Shown here: in pieces, positions 9,346-18,320 of the stretch
How positions within the stretch are numbered: position 1 is the first letter of the stretch
Layout: each line of letters starts with the position of its first letter
Assembly (NCBI GenBank): GCA_026129405.1
Contig: JAHCID010000005.1
Span: 124,001 to 188,000, forward strand
From: a bacterium
Lineage (GTDB): Bacteria; Desulfobacterota; Binatia; DP-6
Reading direction: 5' to 3'
Length of the DNA stretch: 64,000 nt
The notes under the pieces: model-generated
Told to the model about the DNA's origin: nothing
What the model saw: only the letters and a program-made list of their open reading frames with translations
Databases searched by the model: none
Translations under genes and position numbers: made by a program

Positions 9346-9735
9346 ATGCGTCTTCGGCGAATGGTGATGGCGGGCGTGCTCGGCGCGGCCCTGGTCGCGG
9401 GCATGGCGGCGCCGGCGGCGGCGGTCGATCAGGAAGAGGAAGCCCGACTGTCGCTGATCGGGGCGTTCAGCAACATCTGGTACGTCCCGGCGAAGATCGT
9501 CGTGGCTGCGGTCGGCCTGCCGGTCGGTGCCCTGTCGGGCTGGCTGAGCGGCGGCAGCGTGCGCTCGGCCTACGCGATCTGGACGCCCACCGTCGGCGGC
9601 ACCTGGTTCGTGGACAACGACGTCCTCGACGGGCGCGAGCCGATCCAGTTCTTCGGTGACGACTACGCCGATCGGCCGACCACGCCGCGCGGCGACATCG
9701 ACGCCCCGTTCATGACGGGCTACCGCGACAACTAG
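9346..9735 (+). CDS. Small secreted or membrane-attached hypothetical protein
   Basis: Not recognised. The 129-residue product starts at ATG 9346 behind a strong GGGGAGG. A signal peptide (GVLGAALVAGMAAPAAAV) is followed by a hydrophobic stretch (VVAAVGLPVGALSGWLSGG) that could be a membrane segment. The C-terminal half is soluble, with WTPTVGGTWFVDN and an acidic end. Its stop shares the CTAG tetramer at 9732-9735 with the stop of the convergent gene. A cell-envelope role is inferred from the signal peptide only. Confidence 0.6.
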   Translation: MRLRRMVMAGVLGAALVAGMAAPAAAVDQEEEARLSLIGAFSNIWYVPAKIVVAAVGLPVGALSGWLSGGSVRSAYAIWTPTVGGTWFVDNDVLDGREPIQFFGDDYADRPTTPRGDIDAPFMTGYRDN

Positions 9736-10067
9736 GACGCGAGCGTGAGGAAGTGGGGCGCGAGCACCGCGCTCCACGGTCCCACCGAGCACGCGGCGTA
9801 CAGCGCCGCCGTGAAGGCGAGCGCCGGAGCCGCGAGACGGCTCCGGTGGCGCAAGGTCCAGACGAGCAGGATGCAGGCGCTCGCCTGGAGCTTGAACGCC
9901 CAGAGGGCCGGTCCCGTCCCGATCGTCGTCATCGCCTGGTGGACGAGCGGGTTGCCCTCGCCGAAGCCGAGTCCGACGCCGAGCCAGGTCGCGACGCCGT
10001 CGAAGACCTGCAGCAGCAGGTTCAGCACCACGAGCGCGCTCACGGCGCGCTCTTCGTGCCTGGTCAT
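9732..10067 (-). CDS. Small integral membrane protein (DUF5658-like)
   Basis: Predicted 111-residue inner-membrane protein with about three hydrophobic segments: VSALVVLNLLLQVFDGVATWL, a central PALWAFKLQASACILLVWTL and a C-terminal LAFTAALYAACSVGPW. The placement of Asp, Gly and Asn (D-x-x-x-T near helix one, then GEGNPL) resembles the DUF5658 family of unknown function. ATG 10067 is clear from AAGGAGGG five bases upstream; a longer open frame to 10187 has no such site. Its TAG overlaps the stop of the convergent gene. Confidence 0.6.
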   Translation of the reverse strand: MTRHEERAVSALVVLNLLLQVFDGVATWLGVGLGFGEGNPLVHQAMTTIGTGPALWAFKLQASACILLVWTLRHRSRLAAPALAFTAALYAACSVGPWSAVLAPHFLTLAS

Positions 10068-10183
10068 GGGAGCCCTCCTTCGCGGCCACCGCCGCCCTGC
10101 ACGAGGCGGCGACGACCGGGCGGGACCCTCCCGCACCCGGTGTGAGGCCGTCAAGCGCAGGTTGCATGCGACCTGCGTGAGGC

Positions 10184-10627
10184 TCACGGTCCGGCGTCGG
10201 TCGAGACCGCGCGCACGAGGAACGTGCGCGCCCTGCGGCCGACGAGCCCCTCGAGCCGGACGCGCACGCCGACCCCGAGGCTCGTCACCTGCGCGACGAG
10301 GGGCTTCGGCCCCGCGAGCAGGAAGGTCGGCTGGTATCCCGCGAGCGATTCGAGGACGTCCTTGCCGTTGACGGCGTTGTCGCCGCCGACGGTGCGGGCG
10401 TCGTCGACGCCGAGCCAGACACGCGTGTCCGGCGCCCCGCCGAGGACGCCGAAGCTCGCGGTGGTGAAGCCGATGCGTGCGGCCTCCTCGCGGCCGCTCG
10501 CGACCACGCCGTCGAGCCGCAGGATGAGCGGCGGGCCGAGCGGCCGTCCGGTGTCGGGTCCGGCCAGGACCGGCGTCGACGCTGCCAGCGTGAGGACCGC
10601 GATCGCCCCGAGGCGAGTGAGACGCAT
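10184..10627 (-). CDS. Secreted hypothetical protein
   Basis: A product of 147 residues with a signal peptide (RLGAIAVLTLAASTPVLA) cleaved near GPDTG. The mature part alternates short beta-like segments (PPLILRLDGVVASG, FGVLGGAPDTRVWLGVDDA, RVRLEGLVGRRARTFLVRAV). No family was recognised; a small beta-sandwich periplasmic protein is a reasonable guess. ATG 10627 was chosen because it begins the signal peptide; the open frame extends to 10711 but would then touch the tRNA gene on the other strand. Confidence 0.5.
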   Translation of the reverse strand: MRLTRLGAIAVLTLAASTPVLAGPDTGRPLGPPLILRLDGVVASGREEAARIGFTTASFGVLGGAPDTRVWLGVDDARTVGGDNAVNGKDVLESLAGYQPTFLLAGPKPLVAQVTSLGVGVRVRLEGLVGRRARTFLVRAVSTDAGP

Positions 10628-10712
10628 GACCAACGCATGCGCCGCTGCCGCGCTCACGACAATCCCGGGTGGCAGGCTGCGAAACGCCATGCTACATCCG
10701 CGCGCGACCACG

Positions 10713-10801
10713 GGAGAGGTGACCGAGTGGTCGAAGGTGCACGCCTGCTAAGCGTGTGTACGGGTAACACCGTACCGAGGGTTCGAATCCCTCCCTCTCC
10801 G
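10713..10801 (+). tRNA. tRNA-Ser(GCT)
   Basis: A full class II tRNA: acceptor GGAGAGG pairs with CCTCTCC, anticodon loop CTGCTAA gives GCT, a long variable arm (tgtacgggtaacaccgtac) is typical of tRNA-Ser, and the T arm is GGGTTCGAATCCC. The discriminator is G. CCA is not encoded. Confidence 0.97.
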
Positions 10802-10820
10802 CTGCTGGGCTCCGGCTGGT

Positions 10821-10850
10821 GGCTCCCGGGGGATGCTTCCCCCCGGAGCC
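10821..10850. terminator. Strong hairpin between tRNA-Ser and a convergent small gene
   Basis: GGCTCCCGGGGG pairs with CCCCCCGGAGCC with one mismatch and a six-base loop. It sits 20 bases after tRNA-Ser and right at the end of the convergent small gene, so it probably stops transcription in both directions. No T-run follows. Confidence 0.5.
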
Positions 10851-10851
10851 G

Positions 10852-11121
10852 CTACTGGATGCCGCGCGCCGTGCGGACGCGCTCGGCGGCGTCGCCGACG
10901 TAGAGCCGGAAGCGTCCCGGAGGGCCCTCGACCAGGTAGGGCTGCGGGTAGGCCGGCCCGTTCACGCGTCCGACCCAGCCGCGCAGGACGCTGAGCTCGT
11001 CCGGGGTCGCGGGATCGAGCTCCAGACACTCTTCCTGAATCCGGACCCGGGCATCGCGGTGGACGCGGACCTGATCGCTGGTGCTGCGGAGCGCGCGCGT
11101 ACGTGCCATGCCCGTACGCAT
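10852..11121 (-). CDS. Hypothetical protein of about 89 residues
   Basis: Not recognised. ATG 11121 and ATG 11109 are both possible starts, and neither has a strong ribosome-binding site. The basic N-terminus (ARTRALRSTS) is followed by an acidic and then a Pro/Gly-rich region (DELSVLRGWVGRVNGPAYPQ, GPPGRFRLYVGDAAERVRTA). It has no signal peptide. The gene ends at a hairpin shared with tRNA-Ser. Coding status rests on open frame and composition only. Confidence 0.35.
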   Translation of the reverse strand: MRTGMARTRALRSTSDQVRVHRDARVRIQEECLELDPATPDELSVLRGWVGRVNGPAYPQPYLVEGPPGRFRLYVGDAAERVRTARGIQ

Positions 11122-11294
11122 AGCAGATAGCGTGCCGGCTCGATTCCCCGCAGCTGCGACGTTTCGCCCGCAGCAAATCCTGCAAACCTGCGCGGCATGG
11201 CGCGCCGGCAACGGCTCGCCGGCTCATCGGAGGGCCCGGGGAGGTAGGGCGAAAGGCCACCCGGTGTGCGTTTTCGCGAGTTGGAATCGACTCG

Positions 11295-13421
11295 CTACTC
11301 GTAGAGGCCTTTGTCGCTCGAGCGATAGGGGCGCGTCTTGATGCCCGGCACCACGGCGACCCCGCTCTCGCCGAGCGAGCCCTGGACGTAGATCGGGACG
11401 TACTTCTCCCAGCGCCCCACCTCCTCGCCGCGGCTTTCGCCCTTGGTGAGGAGCTGGCGATAGAGGGCGCCCTCCGCCGCCGTCTGCACCCGTGCCACGG
11501 CCTCCGGCGTCAGGGGGCGCTCCTCCACCCGCTCGTCGTCCTCGGCGTCGTCGTCGTAGACGTAGAGCCGCAGCCCGCGCGCGTTCAGCACGACGCCGCG
11601 CTCGGTGAGCTCGCCGTTGCCGTTCTTGCCGTCGAGGAGCGTCGGCGGCAGGTCGAGACCGCCCGGGCCGAGCAACGCCGGGTTCGCTTCCAGGAGGGCG
11701 CGGTCGAGCGTCAGCTCGCCGAGCCTGGGGCCCTTCTTCAATATCTCGCGGGCCTTCTCGGCGGCGTCGGTGTCGGGGAACTGCTCGGCGATGGCCTGGA
11801 AGAGAAGCGGCGCCGCCGGCGAGTCGGCCGCGTCGTGCATGAGGCGCTCGGCGAGCTTCTCCTTCAGCTTGTCGGTTCGCTTGGCGGCCGGCTCGGGCGT
11901 CGCCAGGTGGTGCATGAGGGCGCGCTCGTAGTTGCCCTCGCGCTCGTAGGCGTCGGAGAGGCGGGCGTGGACGTCGGGCGCGTCCGGCGAACGCGGCTCG
12001 CGGGCGAGGAACTGCTCGCCGCGGTCGATGATCTCCTGGTTCGAGGCCGGATCGTTGCGCCACGCCTGCCAGGCGCGCGTCGCCATGCCGACGACGTTGA
12101 GGATGCCGAACGACTGCGCCGCCTCGACGCCCTGCGCGCCGATCTGCACCGCGCCGTAGAGTGCCGAGCGCTCGTTGACGCCGCCGAGGAGGACGTACTT
12201 GGCCACCTCGCGCGAGTGGCGCGTCTCGGCCGCGTCGAGGCCGGCGAGGCCTGCGTACTCGGGGCTCTCGAGCGCCGCCGCCGCGATGCGCGCCGAGCCG
12301 GAGTCGTTGCCGGCGAGGTCCTCGAGCGTCTCGCGGGCACCGGGACGATCACCCCGGCGCGCCTGTGCGACGGCGAGGACGAGATGGGCGCCCGGCGCCA
12401 ACGGCCCGTCGTCGTCCGCCGCCAGCAGGCGCTGCGCCGCCGCGGTCATGTCGGCGGGATCGCCGCCGGCGGTCGCGTGCAGGAGGCGTTCCCAGTCGGC
12501 CTGCTCGGCGGGGGACGTCGGCAGCCGCAGCTCGTTGGCGGGCCAGCCCGCCGCCTCGCGTCCGGCTGCGTCCTTCGCGAGCGCCGTGGCGACCCGCTCG
12601 CGCCGCTTGCGCAGCGCGTCGTCGCAGCCCTCGAGCTGGTTCGCGCTGGCGACGTAGAAGCGTGCGGCGTCGAGGTCGCCGGCGTCGAGCGCGGCATCGA
12701 CGTGGTCCACCGCGTCCGCGCACAGCGCGGCGGCGCGCTTGGCGCCGAGGCGCTGGAGCTCGGCGACGATCTGCGGGGCGTCGCGCGTGTGGGGGTCGCG
12801 CTCGAGCAGCGTGCGGTAGCGGGCGAGCGCCTCGCGCTCGCGCGACGACAGGCGGTCGTAGTTCCACAGGTTGACGGCGGTCGTCACGACGCTGTCGAGC
12901 GCGCTTCCGGCCATGAGGAACGGGTTCACGGCGACCAGCGCCGTCGCCGGCGTCAGGGCCCCGAGGGGGCGGATGGCGTCGTTGACGAGGTTGGCGCGGC
13001 GGTCGTGGCGATCGTCGTCGAGCAGGTGGCCGGCCGCGGCGCCGTCCTCCGAGTCGAGCTGGTGACGGGCGATGCGCTCGAGGAGCGGGTCGGGCTTGGC
13101 ATCGAGGACGGCGTTCAGGTTGTTGCGCCGTTGATCGCGTGTCGTCGCGGCGCTGCCGGCGAGGAAGCGCAGCTGGTCGGTGAGGCCGGTGCGACGCTGG
13201 CCCGCGTCCCGGCGCTGGGCGTCCCACGCCTCCATCGCGGCCACCGCCGACTGCGTGGCGGCGTCGTCGCCGGCGAGACGCGCGGTGAGGGCGCGGTGCA
13301 CCGCGTCGGCGATGCGGGCGTCCTGCTGCGAGACGTCGTCGAGGATGTCGGTGGCGGCGTGCGCCGGGGGGGCGGCGGCGAGGGCGAACGCGAGCGCGAG
13401 GAACGGGAGGCGGCGCATCAT
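11295..13421 (-). CDS. Large secreted helical-repeat protein (TPR-like)
   Basis: The 708-residue exported protein starts with a signal peptide (RLPFLALAFALAAAPPAHA). The body is almost entirely alpha-helical, with several tetratricopeptide-like units near residues 340-420 and 500-590 (PDVHARLSDAYEREGNYERA). A hydrophobic, Gly-rich interval near 180-230 (ATALVAVNPFLMAGSALDSV) may contact a membrane. The C-terminal 120 residues are acidic and beta-rich. The start is fixed by a 4-base ATGA overlap with the upstream gene, so the two are translated together. A periplasmic scaffold is plausible; no enzyme motif is visible. Confidence 0.7.
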   Translation of the reverse strand: MMRRLPFLALAFALAAAPPAHAATDILDDVSQQDARIADAVHRALTARLAGDDAATQSAVAAMEAWDAQRRDAGQRRTGLTDQLRFLAGSAATTRDQRRNNLNAVLDAKPDPLLERIARHQLDSEDGAAAGHLLDDDRHDRRANLVNDAIRPLGALTPATALVAVNPFLMAGSALDSVVTTAVNLWNYDRLSSREREALARYRTLLERDPHTRDAPQIVAELQRLGAKRAAALCADAVDHVDAALDAGDLDAARFYVASANQLEGCDDALRKRRERVATALAKDAAGREAAGWPANELRLPTSPAEQADWERLLHATAGGDPADMTAAAQRLLAADDDGPLAPGAHLVLAVAQARRGDRPGARETLEDLAGNDSGSARIAAAALESPEYAGLAGLDAAETRHSREVAKYVLLGGVNERSALYGAVQIGAQGVEAAQSFGILNVVGMATRAWQAWRNDPASNQEIIDRGEQFLAREPRSPDAPDVHARLSDAYEREGNYERALMHHLATPEPAAKRTDKLKEKLAERLMHDAADSPAAPLLFQAIAEQFPDTDAAEKAREILKKGPRLGELTLDRALLEANPALLGPGGLDLPPTLLDGKNGNGELTERGVVLNARGLRLYVYDDDAEDDERVEERPLTPEAVARVQTAAEGALYRQLLTKGESRGEEVGRWEKYVPIYVQGSLGESGVAVVPGIKTRPYRSSDKGLYE

Positions 13422-14335
13422 CGGTAGCGGGCGAGCGTCGCGCTCTTCCAGCTCTCGACGGCGGCGAAGCGCGCCTGGCCCTCGGGCTTCTCGCGCGCAC
13501 CGTCCCAGGTGGCGACCTTGCGGTAGGTCTCGAGCGCGCGGTCCGTGCGCCTGGTGAACTCGTCCTGCGCGAAGTCGAGCGGGCGGTCGTGGGCTTCGAC
13601 GTAGTCGCGCGCCATGTCGGCGTAGAGATCGCCGAGCCGGAGCACGTAGGCCGGCAGGTTCTTCGACTCGGCGTGCTTCTCGATGAGGAAGCGCAGGGCG
13701 CGCTCCGCCGTCTCGTCGCCGGTCTCGAGCATCTGCCGGTGCTCGACGACGAGCCGCGCCGTGATGCGCTCGAGCCGCTCCTCCTCGACCAGCGCGAGCG
13801 TCTGGTACGGCGTGCCGGCGTGCCGCTCGACGAGCTTCCCCCACGCGTCGAGCTTGGCGCGCAGGTTGGCGAGCTGCACGTTCAGGTCGGGCCCGTCCTC
13901 GGGCATCGCGGCGGCCTCGGCGAAGGGCACGACGCGGGCCTCCGCCGTGCGCGCCTTCTCGGCGAGGGGCGAATCCATGCGCCCGACGGCGGCGTAGGCG
14001 TCGCGGGCGCGCCCGAACTCGCTCAGCCGCTCCAGCACCTGGGCGCGGGAGAACCCGACCACGTCCGCCAGCCGCCCGGGGTAGCGCTTCTGCCAGCTGT
14101 CGAGCCGGGTGAGGGTCAGCCCGTAGACGGCGATGCCGGTCGGGTCCTTGGCGGCGGGGAAGCGGTAGGCGTCGTCGTCGAGGTGCCAGGTGAGGACGGC
14201 GACCACCTCGACCAGATCCTCGTATGGCGCGAAGGCGCCCGTGGCGTCGCCCGCGCGAGCGGGCGCAGCGACCAACGTGCCGGCGAGGACCGCGGAGAGG
14301 ATCACGCGGCGGAGAGGCATACGGCGGCCGGGCAT
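13418..14335 (-). CDS. Secreted helical protein coupled to the downstream TPR-like protein
   Basis: Product of 305 residues with a signal peptide (RRVILSAVLAGTLVAAPARA). The mature part is helical with TPR-like spacing (QVLERLSEFGRARDAYAAVG, TAERALRFLIEKHAESKNL). Its TGA overlaps the ATG of the 708-residue secreted protein (13418-13421), which strongly suggests a two-protein periplasmic complex. ATG 14335 or 14320 may be used. No known family was recognised. A divergent ABC transporter gene starts 73 bases away; whether the pair serves that transporter is unknown. Confidence 0.65.
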   Translation of the reverse strand: MPGRRMPLRRVILSAVLAGTLVAAPARAGDATGAFAPYEDLVEVVAVLTWHLDDDAYRFPAAKDPTGIAVYGLTLTRLDSWQKRYPGRLADVVGFSRAQVLERLSEFGRARDAYAAVGRMDSPLAEKARTAEARVVPFAEAAAMPEDGPDLNVQLANLRAKLDAWGKLVERHAGTPYQTLALVEEERLERITARLVVEHRQMLETGDETAERALRFLIEKHAESKNLPAYVLRLGDLYADMARDYVEAHDRPLDFAQDEFTRRTDRALETYRKVATWDGAREKPEGQARFAAVESWKSATLARYR

Positions 14336-14408
14336 AGCACACGGCGCGATGATTTTCGCGAGCCCTTCCGTTGCCGGCGTTCCGGCCCTCGGCTAGATCG
14401 CCCGGGGC

Positions 14409-15863
14409 GTGCTCTGGCTGGTGCTGACGGTGCTCGTGGCGCTCGGGGGGTCGGCGGGCGCCGCGGCGGACGACGGCCTCGCGCGGGTGCGTTCGACGCA
14501 GACGCTGCGCTGGGGCGGCGACCTCCAGGGCGGCGAGCCATACGTCTTCCAGGACCCCGACGATCCGCAGCGCATCGTCGGCTTCGAGGTCGAGATCGCC
14601 GACGCCCTCGCGCGCCGCCTCGGCGTGCGGCCGGCGTTCGTGCAGAACGACTGGCACCTCCTCGTGCCGGCGCTGGGACGCGGCGACTTCGACGTCGTCC
14701 TGAACGGCCTCGAGGTGACCCCCGCCCGTCGCGGCCAGGTCGCGTTCACGCGGCCGTACTTCGCCTTCGACGCGACCCTCGTCGTGCGCAGGGACGAGGC
14801 GAACGTGGGCTCGCTCGCCGACCTCCGCGGCCGTAGGGTCGGCACGCTCGGCGGCTCGCTGTCGCACGACATCGTCGCCGCGCATCCCGAGGTCGAGCTG
14901 GTCCTCTACGAGGGCACCGAGGAGCCGTACCTCGACCTCGAGCAGGGGCGGCTCGACGGCGTCGTGCTCGATCACATCATCGCCGACCGCTACGGCCTCG
15001 TGCGCCCGACGCTGCGCGACGCGGGGGCGGTCGGGCAGGGGGTCTACGCCGCGGCGGTGCTGCCCGGCGAGCCTGCGCTGCGCGAGGCCCTCGACGCGGC
15101 GCTCGAGGGCATGATCCGCGACGGCGAGCTGCGTGCGATCCTCGAGCGCTGGAAGCTGTGGGACGACCGCCAGCTGCGCCTCGGCGACTTCGCCGCGCCC
15201 GAGGCGGCGTCGGGGCCGGCGGGCCTGACCGCGGCGCAGGTCGAGCTGTTCGTGCGCGCGGCAGGCGTCACCGTCGTCATCTCGGTGTTGTCGATGGCCC
15301 TCGCCGTGCTGGGCGGCCTCGTCCTCAGCGTGCTGCGGCGCTACGGCGGGCCGGTCACCCGCGCGCTCGCGGGCGCGTACGTCGAGCTCCTCCGCGGTAC
15401 GCCGGTGCTGCTCCAGCTCTACGTGCTCTATTACGGGCTCGCGCCGGTGATCGCGCTCGATCCGTTCACCGCGGCGGTGCTCGGCCTCGGCCTCAACTAC
15501 GCTGCGTACGAGGCCGAGCTCTACCGCGCCGGGCTCGACGCCATCCCGCGCGGGCAGACGGAGGCGGCGCTGGCGCTCGGCATGTCGCGCGGACAGGCGT
15601 TCGGCCGCATCGTCCTGCCGCAGGCGCTGCGCGTGGCGCTGCCCGGGATGGCGAACGACTTCATCGGGCTGCTGAAGGACACCTCGCTCGTGTCGGTGAT
15701 CACGGTCGTCGAGCTGACGAAGCAGATGACGATCACCGCGGTCTACCTCCAGACGTGGCTCGTGCCGGGGCTCCTGTGCGCCGGGCTCTACCTGCTCCTC
15801 AGCCTGCCGCTCGCGCACCTCGCGCGACGCCTCGAGCAGCGACTCGTGCCGGTGCCCGCATGA
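14409..15863 (+). CDS. Amino-acid ABC transporter: fused periplasmic binding protein and permease
   Basis: A single 484-residue protein carries a signal/anchor segment, a type 3 solute-binding domain (about 25-265: TLRWGGDLQGGEPYVFQD, FDVVLNGLEVTPARRGQVAF) and a HisMQ-type permease domain (about 275-484) with the EAA loop EAALALGMSRGQAFGRIVLP. These are usually separate genes; fusions occur in GlnH/GlnP-like systems. It would import a polar amino acid. Start is GTG 14409. Its TGA overlaps the ATG of the ATPase gene (15860-15863), so the importer is a two-gene operon. The exact substrate cannot be read from sequence. Confidence 0.92.
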   Translation: MLWLVLTVLVALGGSAGAAADDGLARVRSTQTLRWGGDLQGGEPYVFQDPDDPQRIVGFEVEIADALARRLGVRPAFVQNDWHLLVPALGRGDFDVVLNGLEVTPARRGQVAFTRPYFAFDATLVVRRDEANVGSLADLRGRRVGTLGGSLSHDIVAAHPEVELVLYEGTEEPYLDLEQGRLDGVVLDHIIADRYGLVRPTLRDAGAVGQGVYAAAVLPGEPALREALDAALEGMIRDGELRAILERWKLWDDRQLRLGDFAAPEAASGPAGLTAAQVELFVRAAGVTVVISVLSMALAVLGGLVLSVLRRYGGPVTRALAGAYVELLRGTPVLLQLYVLYYGLAPVIALDPFTAAVLGLGLNYAAYEAELYRAGLDAIPRGQTEAALALGMSRGQAFGRIVLPQALRVALPGMANDFIGLLKDTSLVSVITVVELTKQMTITAVYLQTWLVPGLLCAGLYLLLSLPLAHLARRLEQRLVPVPA

Positions 15864-16609
15864 CGCCGCCCGTCGTCGTCGCGCGCGACCTGCACACACG
15901 CTTCGGATCGAGCGAGGTGCTGCGCGGCGTGGACCTCGTCGTAGGGCGCGGCGAGGTCGTCGGCGTCCTCGGCGGCTCGGGCGGCGGCAAGACGACGCTC
16001 TTGCGTGCGCTCAACTACCTGACGCCCTTCGACGCGGGTGCGGTCGAGGTCGCCGGCCTGCCGCTGCGTCCCGGCATGTGCGAGCGCCGCGACGCCGCGG
16101 CGCTGCGTGCCGTGCGCACGCGCGTGGGCATGGTGTTCCAGCACTTCCACCTGTTCCCGCACCTGAGCGCGGTCGCGAACGTCATGGAGGCGCCGCGCCG
16201 CGTGCTGGGTCTGTCGCGCGACGCCGCGCGCGGGCGGGCCGAGACGCTTCTCCGCCGCGTCGGGCTCGAGCGCCATGTCGACGTCATGCCGCACACGCTC
16301 TCCGGCGGGCAGCAGCAGCGCGTCGCCATCGCCCGCGCGCTCGCGATGGAGCCGGCCGTGCTGCTCTTCGACGAGCCCACGTCGGCGCTCGATCCGCGTT
16401 TGCGCGGCGAGGTGCTGAGCGTCATCGCCGACCTGGCCGCGGCGGGACAGACGATGGTGGTGGTCACGCACGAGCTGGCGTTCGCGCGCCGCGTGGCGCA
16501 CCGGCTCGCGGTGCTCGCCGACGGCCGTGTGGTCGAGGAGGGGCCGCCGGACGCGGTGCTCGACCGGCCGCAGGCGCCGGGGACGCGCGCGTTCCTCGGC
16601 GCCCAGTAG
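15860..16609 (+). CDS. Polar amino-acid ABC transporter ATP-binding protein
   Basis: The 249-residue ATPase drives the fused transporter encoded just upstream. Walker A is GGSGGGKTT, the Q-loop lies in VGMVFQHFHLFPHL, the signature is LSGGQQQRVAIARA and Walker B is VLLFDEPTSALD, followed by the switch His in VVVTHE. The Q-loop wording FQHFHLFPH is typical of GlnQ/HisP-type polar amino-acid ATPases. One small oddity is Gly where most relatives have Ser in Walker A (GGGKTT rather than GSGKST), which should not prevent nucleotide binding. Translational coupling by ATGA. Confidence 0.95.
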   Translation: MTPPVVVARDLHTRFGSSEVLRGVDLVVGRGEVVGVLGGSGGGKTTLLRALNYLTPFDAGAVEVAGLPLRPGMCERRDAAALRAVRTRVGMVFQHFHLFPHLSAVANVMEAPRRVLGLSRDAARGRAETLLRRVGLERHVDVMPHTLSGGQQQRVAIARALAMEPAVLLFDEPTSALDPRLRGEVLSVIADLAAAGQTMVVVTHELAFARRVAHRLAVLADGRVVEEGPPDAVLDRPQAPGTRAFLGAQ

Positions 16610-16644
16610 CGACCCGCAGCGTCGCGGCGGGCGCGGGGCGGGGG

Positions 16645-18228
16645 TCAGCGCTCGGTGAAGAGCGTCTCCAGCACCCGGCTGCCGTTGACGATGCGGAACT
16701 TCGCGGCGGTGCGCGGCGTCGCGTTCGCATCGAACGTGTCGAGGACGCGGAACTCGACGATCGTCTCCTCGGGGGTGGCGTCGACGACGGCGTAGCCCTG
16801 GTCGAGGAGGTTCACGTAGCGCAGATACGGCGTGTTCGCGTCGCGCATGACGCCCTCGGCGGCGATGAGGATGGGCTCGGGGGCGATCGTGCGCGGATCG
16901 GGGTCGGCGGTGAGGGAGCCGGTGACGAAGTCGAAGGCGACGGTGGGCGAGCGCGGGTCGTCGAAGTCGGGCTGCAGCTCCGACGCGAGGTAGATGTGCG
17001 TGTGCCCGCTCGTGAAGACGACGTTGCGGATGCTCTGCTGCTGGATGTACGTGAGGAGCGCGCGGCGCTCGGCCTGGTAGTCGTCCCACGCCTCGTTCGA
17101 GACGTAGATGCCCTCGTTCGGGTGGGTCGCGCCGGGCGTGCCGGCGAGATCCTGGATCTTCCACGGGTTCATGTTGTAGGGGTTGCCGACGAAGCGCCAG
17201 GTCGCCTGGCCGCGCGAGCGGCGCAGGGTGCGGCGCAGCCACTGTGCCTGGCGCGCGCCGAGCGTCGTGCGCTGCGGGTCGAACATGTCGGGCCCCGGCG
17301 GGATGCGCGAGTCCTGGCCGTCGATGATGCCGCCGATGCTGACGTTCGAGGGCACCTCCGGGTCGCGGTACGAGCGCACGTCGATCATGACCACGTCGGC
17401 GAGCTTGCCCCAGCGAAAGTTGCGATAGACGCGGTCGTGGCGGTTCCCGGCGACGGGCATGTGCTCGAACCACGCCTGCTTCGCGAACGCGAGGCGCTCG
17501 GGCGGGCCGGTGCGGTCGACGCCGTTGTAGAACTCGCCGTCGTCCCACATGGCGACGAGCGGCACGGCCGCGTGCAGCTCCTGGAGGAGCGGGTTCGAGT
17601 GGAAGATGCGCCAGCGGTTCCGGTAGCGGTCGAGCGTCGTGTCGCCGCCGTCGGAGACGTAGATGTAGTCGCCGAGGTGCATCAGGAAGTCGACGTTCTC
17701 CTGCACGATGCCGCGATGTGCGACGTAGAAGGCGGAGCGCTGCTGGCAGCTCGCGAAGGCGTAGCGCAGGCGGTCGGGCGTGCTGCCGAGGCGCGGAGCG
17801 GTGCGCAGCCTGCCGACTCCGCTCGCGGCGCCCGGACCGTCGAAGCGGTAGTGGTACCAGCGGTCGGGCAGGAGACCGCGCACCTGGAGCCTCACCATGT
17901 GCCCTGCGGCGTCGCGCGCCCAGGCGACGCCGCCGCGCACGACCTCGTTCATCGCGGGATCGGTCGCGACCGTCCACACGATCGGCACCGGGCGGCCGTC
18001 GGCGGGGCGCGCGACACGCGTCCAGATCACGGCGCCGTTCGGGGCGGGGTCGCCGCACTTCACGCCGTCAGGGAAGCTCGCCGTGTACGGCGTCTCCTCG
18101 CCACGCGTGCGGCGGGGCAGGGACGCGAGCACGCCGCCCGCACCGGCGGCGGCGAGCGTGCGCAGGAAGTCGCGGCGGGGAAGGGCGCGCCCCCCGGTGT
18201 CGGGGCCGTCGAAGTCGCGGTCGGACAT
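16645..18228 (-). CDS. phoD: Tat-exported PhoD-type alkaline phosphatase
   Basis: Predicted periplasmic phosphodiesterase/phosphatase of 527 residues. The N-terminus has a twin-arginine signal (RRDFLRTLAAAGAGG). A PhoD N-terminal beta domain follows (GDPAPNGAVIWTRV). The catalytic domain shows the metal ligands: Cys in FASCQQ, Asp in HLGDYIY, WDDGEF, and SGHTHIY near the C-terminus. PhoD enzymes bind Fe3+ and Ca2+ and release phosphate from phosphoesters under phosphate limitation. No Pho-box was found by eye upstream. It converges with the ABC ATPase gene. Confidence 0.93.
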   Translation of the reverse strand: MSDRDFDGPDTGGRALPRRDFLRTLAAAGAGGVLASLPRRTRGEETPYTASFPDGVKCGDPAPNGAVIWTRVARPADGRPVPIVWTVATDPAMNEVVRGGVAWARDAAGHMVRLQVRGLLPDRWYHYRFDGPGAASGVGRLRTAPRLGSTPDRLRYAFASCQQRSAFYVAHRGIVQENVDFLMHLGDYIYVSDGGDTTLDRYRNRWRIFHSNPLLQELHAAVPLVAMWDDGEFYNGVDRTGPPERLAFAKQAWFEHMPVAGNRHDRVYRNFRWGKLADVVMIDVRSYRDPEVPSNVSIGGIIDGQDSRIPPGPDMFDPQRTTLGARQAQWLRRTLRRSRGQATWRFVGNPYNMNPWKIQDLAGTPGATHPNEGIYVSNEAWDDYQAERRALLTYIQQQSIRNVVFTSGHTHIYLASELQPDFDDPRSPTVAFDFVTGSLTADPDPRTIAPEPILIAAEGVMRDANTPYLRYVNLLDQGYAVVDATPEETIVEFRVLDTFDANATPRTAAKFRIVNGSRVLETLFTER

Positions 18229-18320
18229 CGCGCGCGGGCGTAGCACACGGCTCGCGGCGCCCGTAAGTGAAAACTGCGTTGTGCTGGCGCCGCCCGCCGG
18301 CACGCGCTAGCGACGCCTGC

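Noticed and set aside
13422-15899. Long minus-strand extension of the TPR-like protein frame
   Set aside because: It runs through the coupled upstream gene and the ABC transporter in antisense; the ATGA overlap and signal peptide fix the start at 13421.
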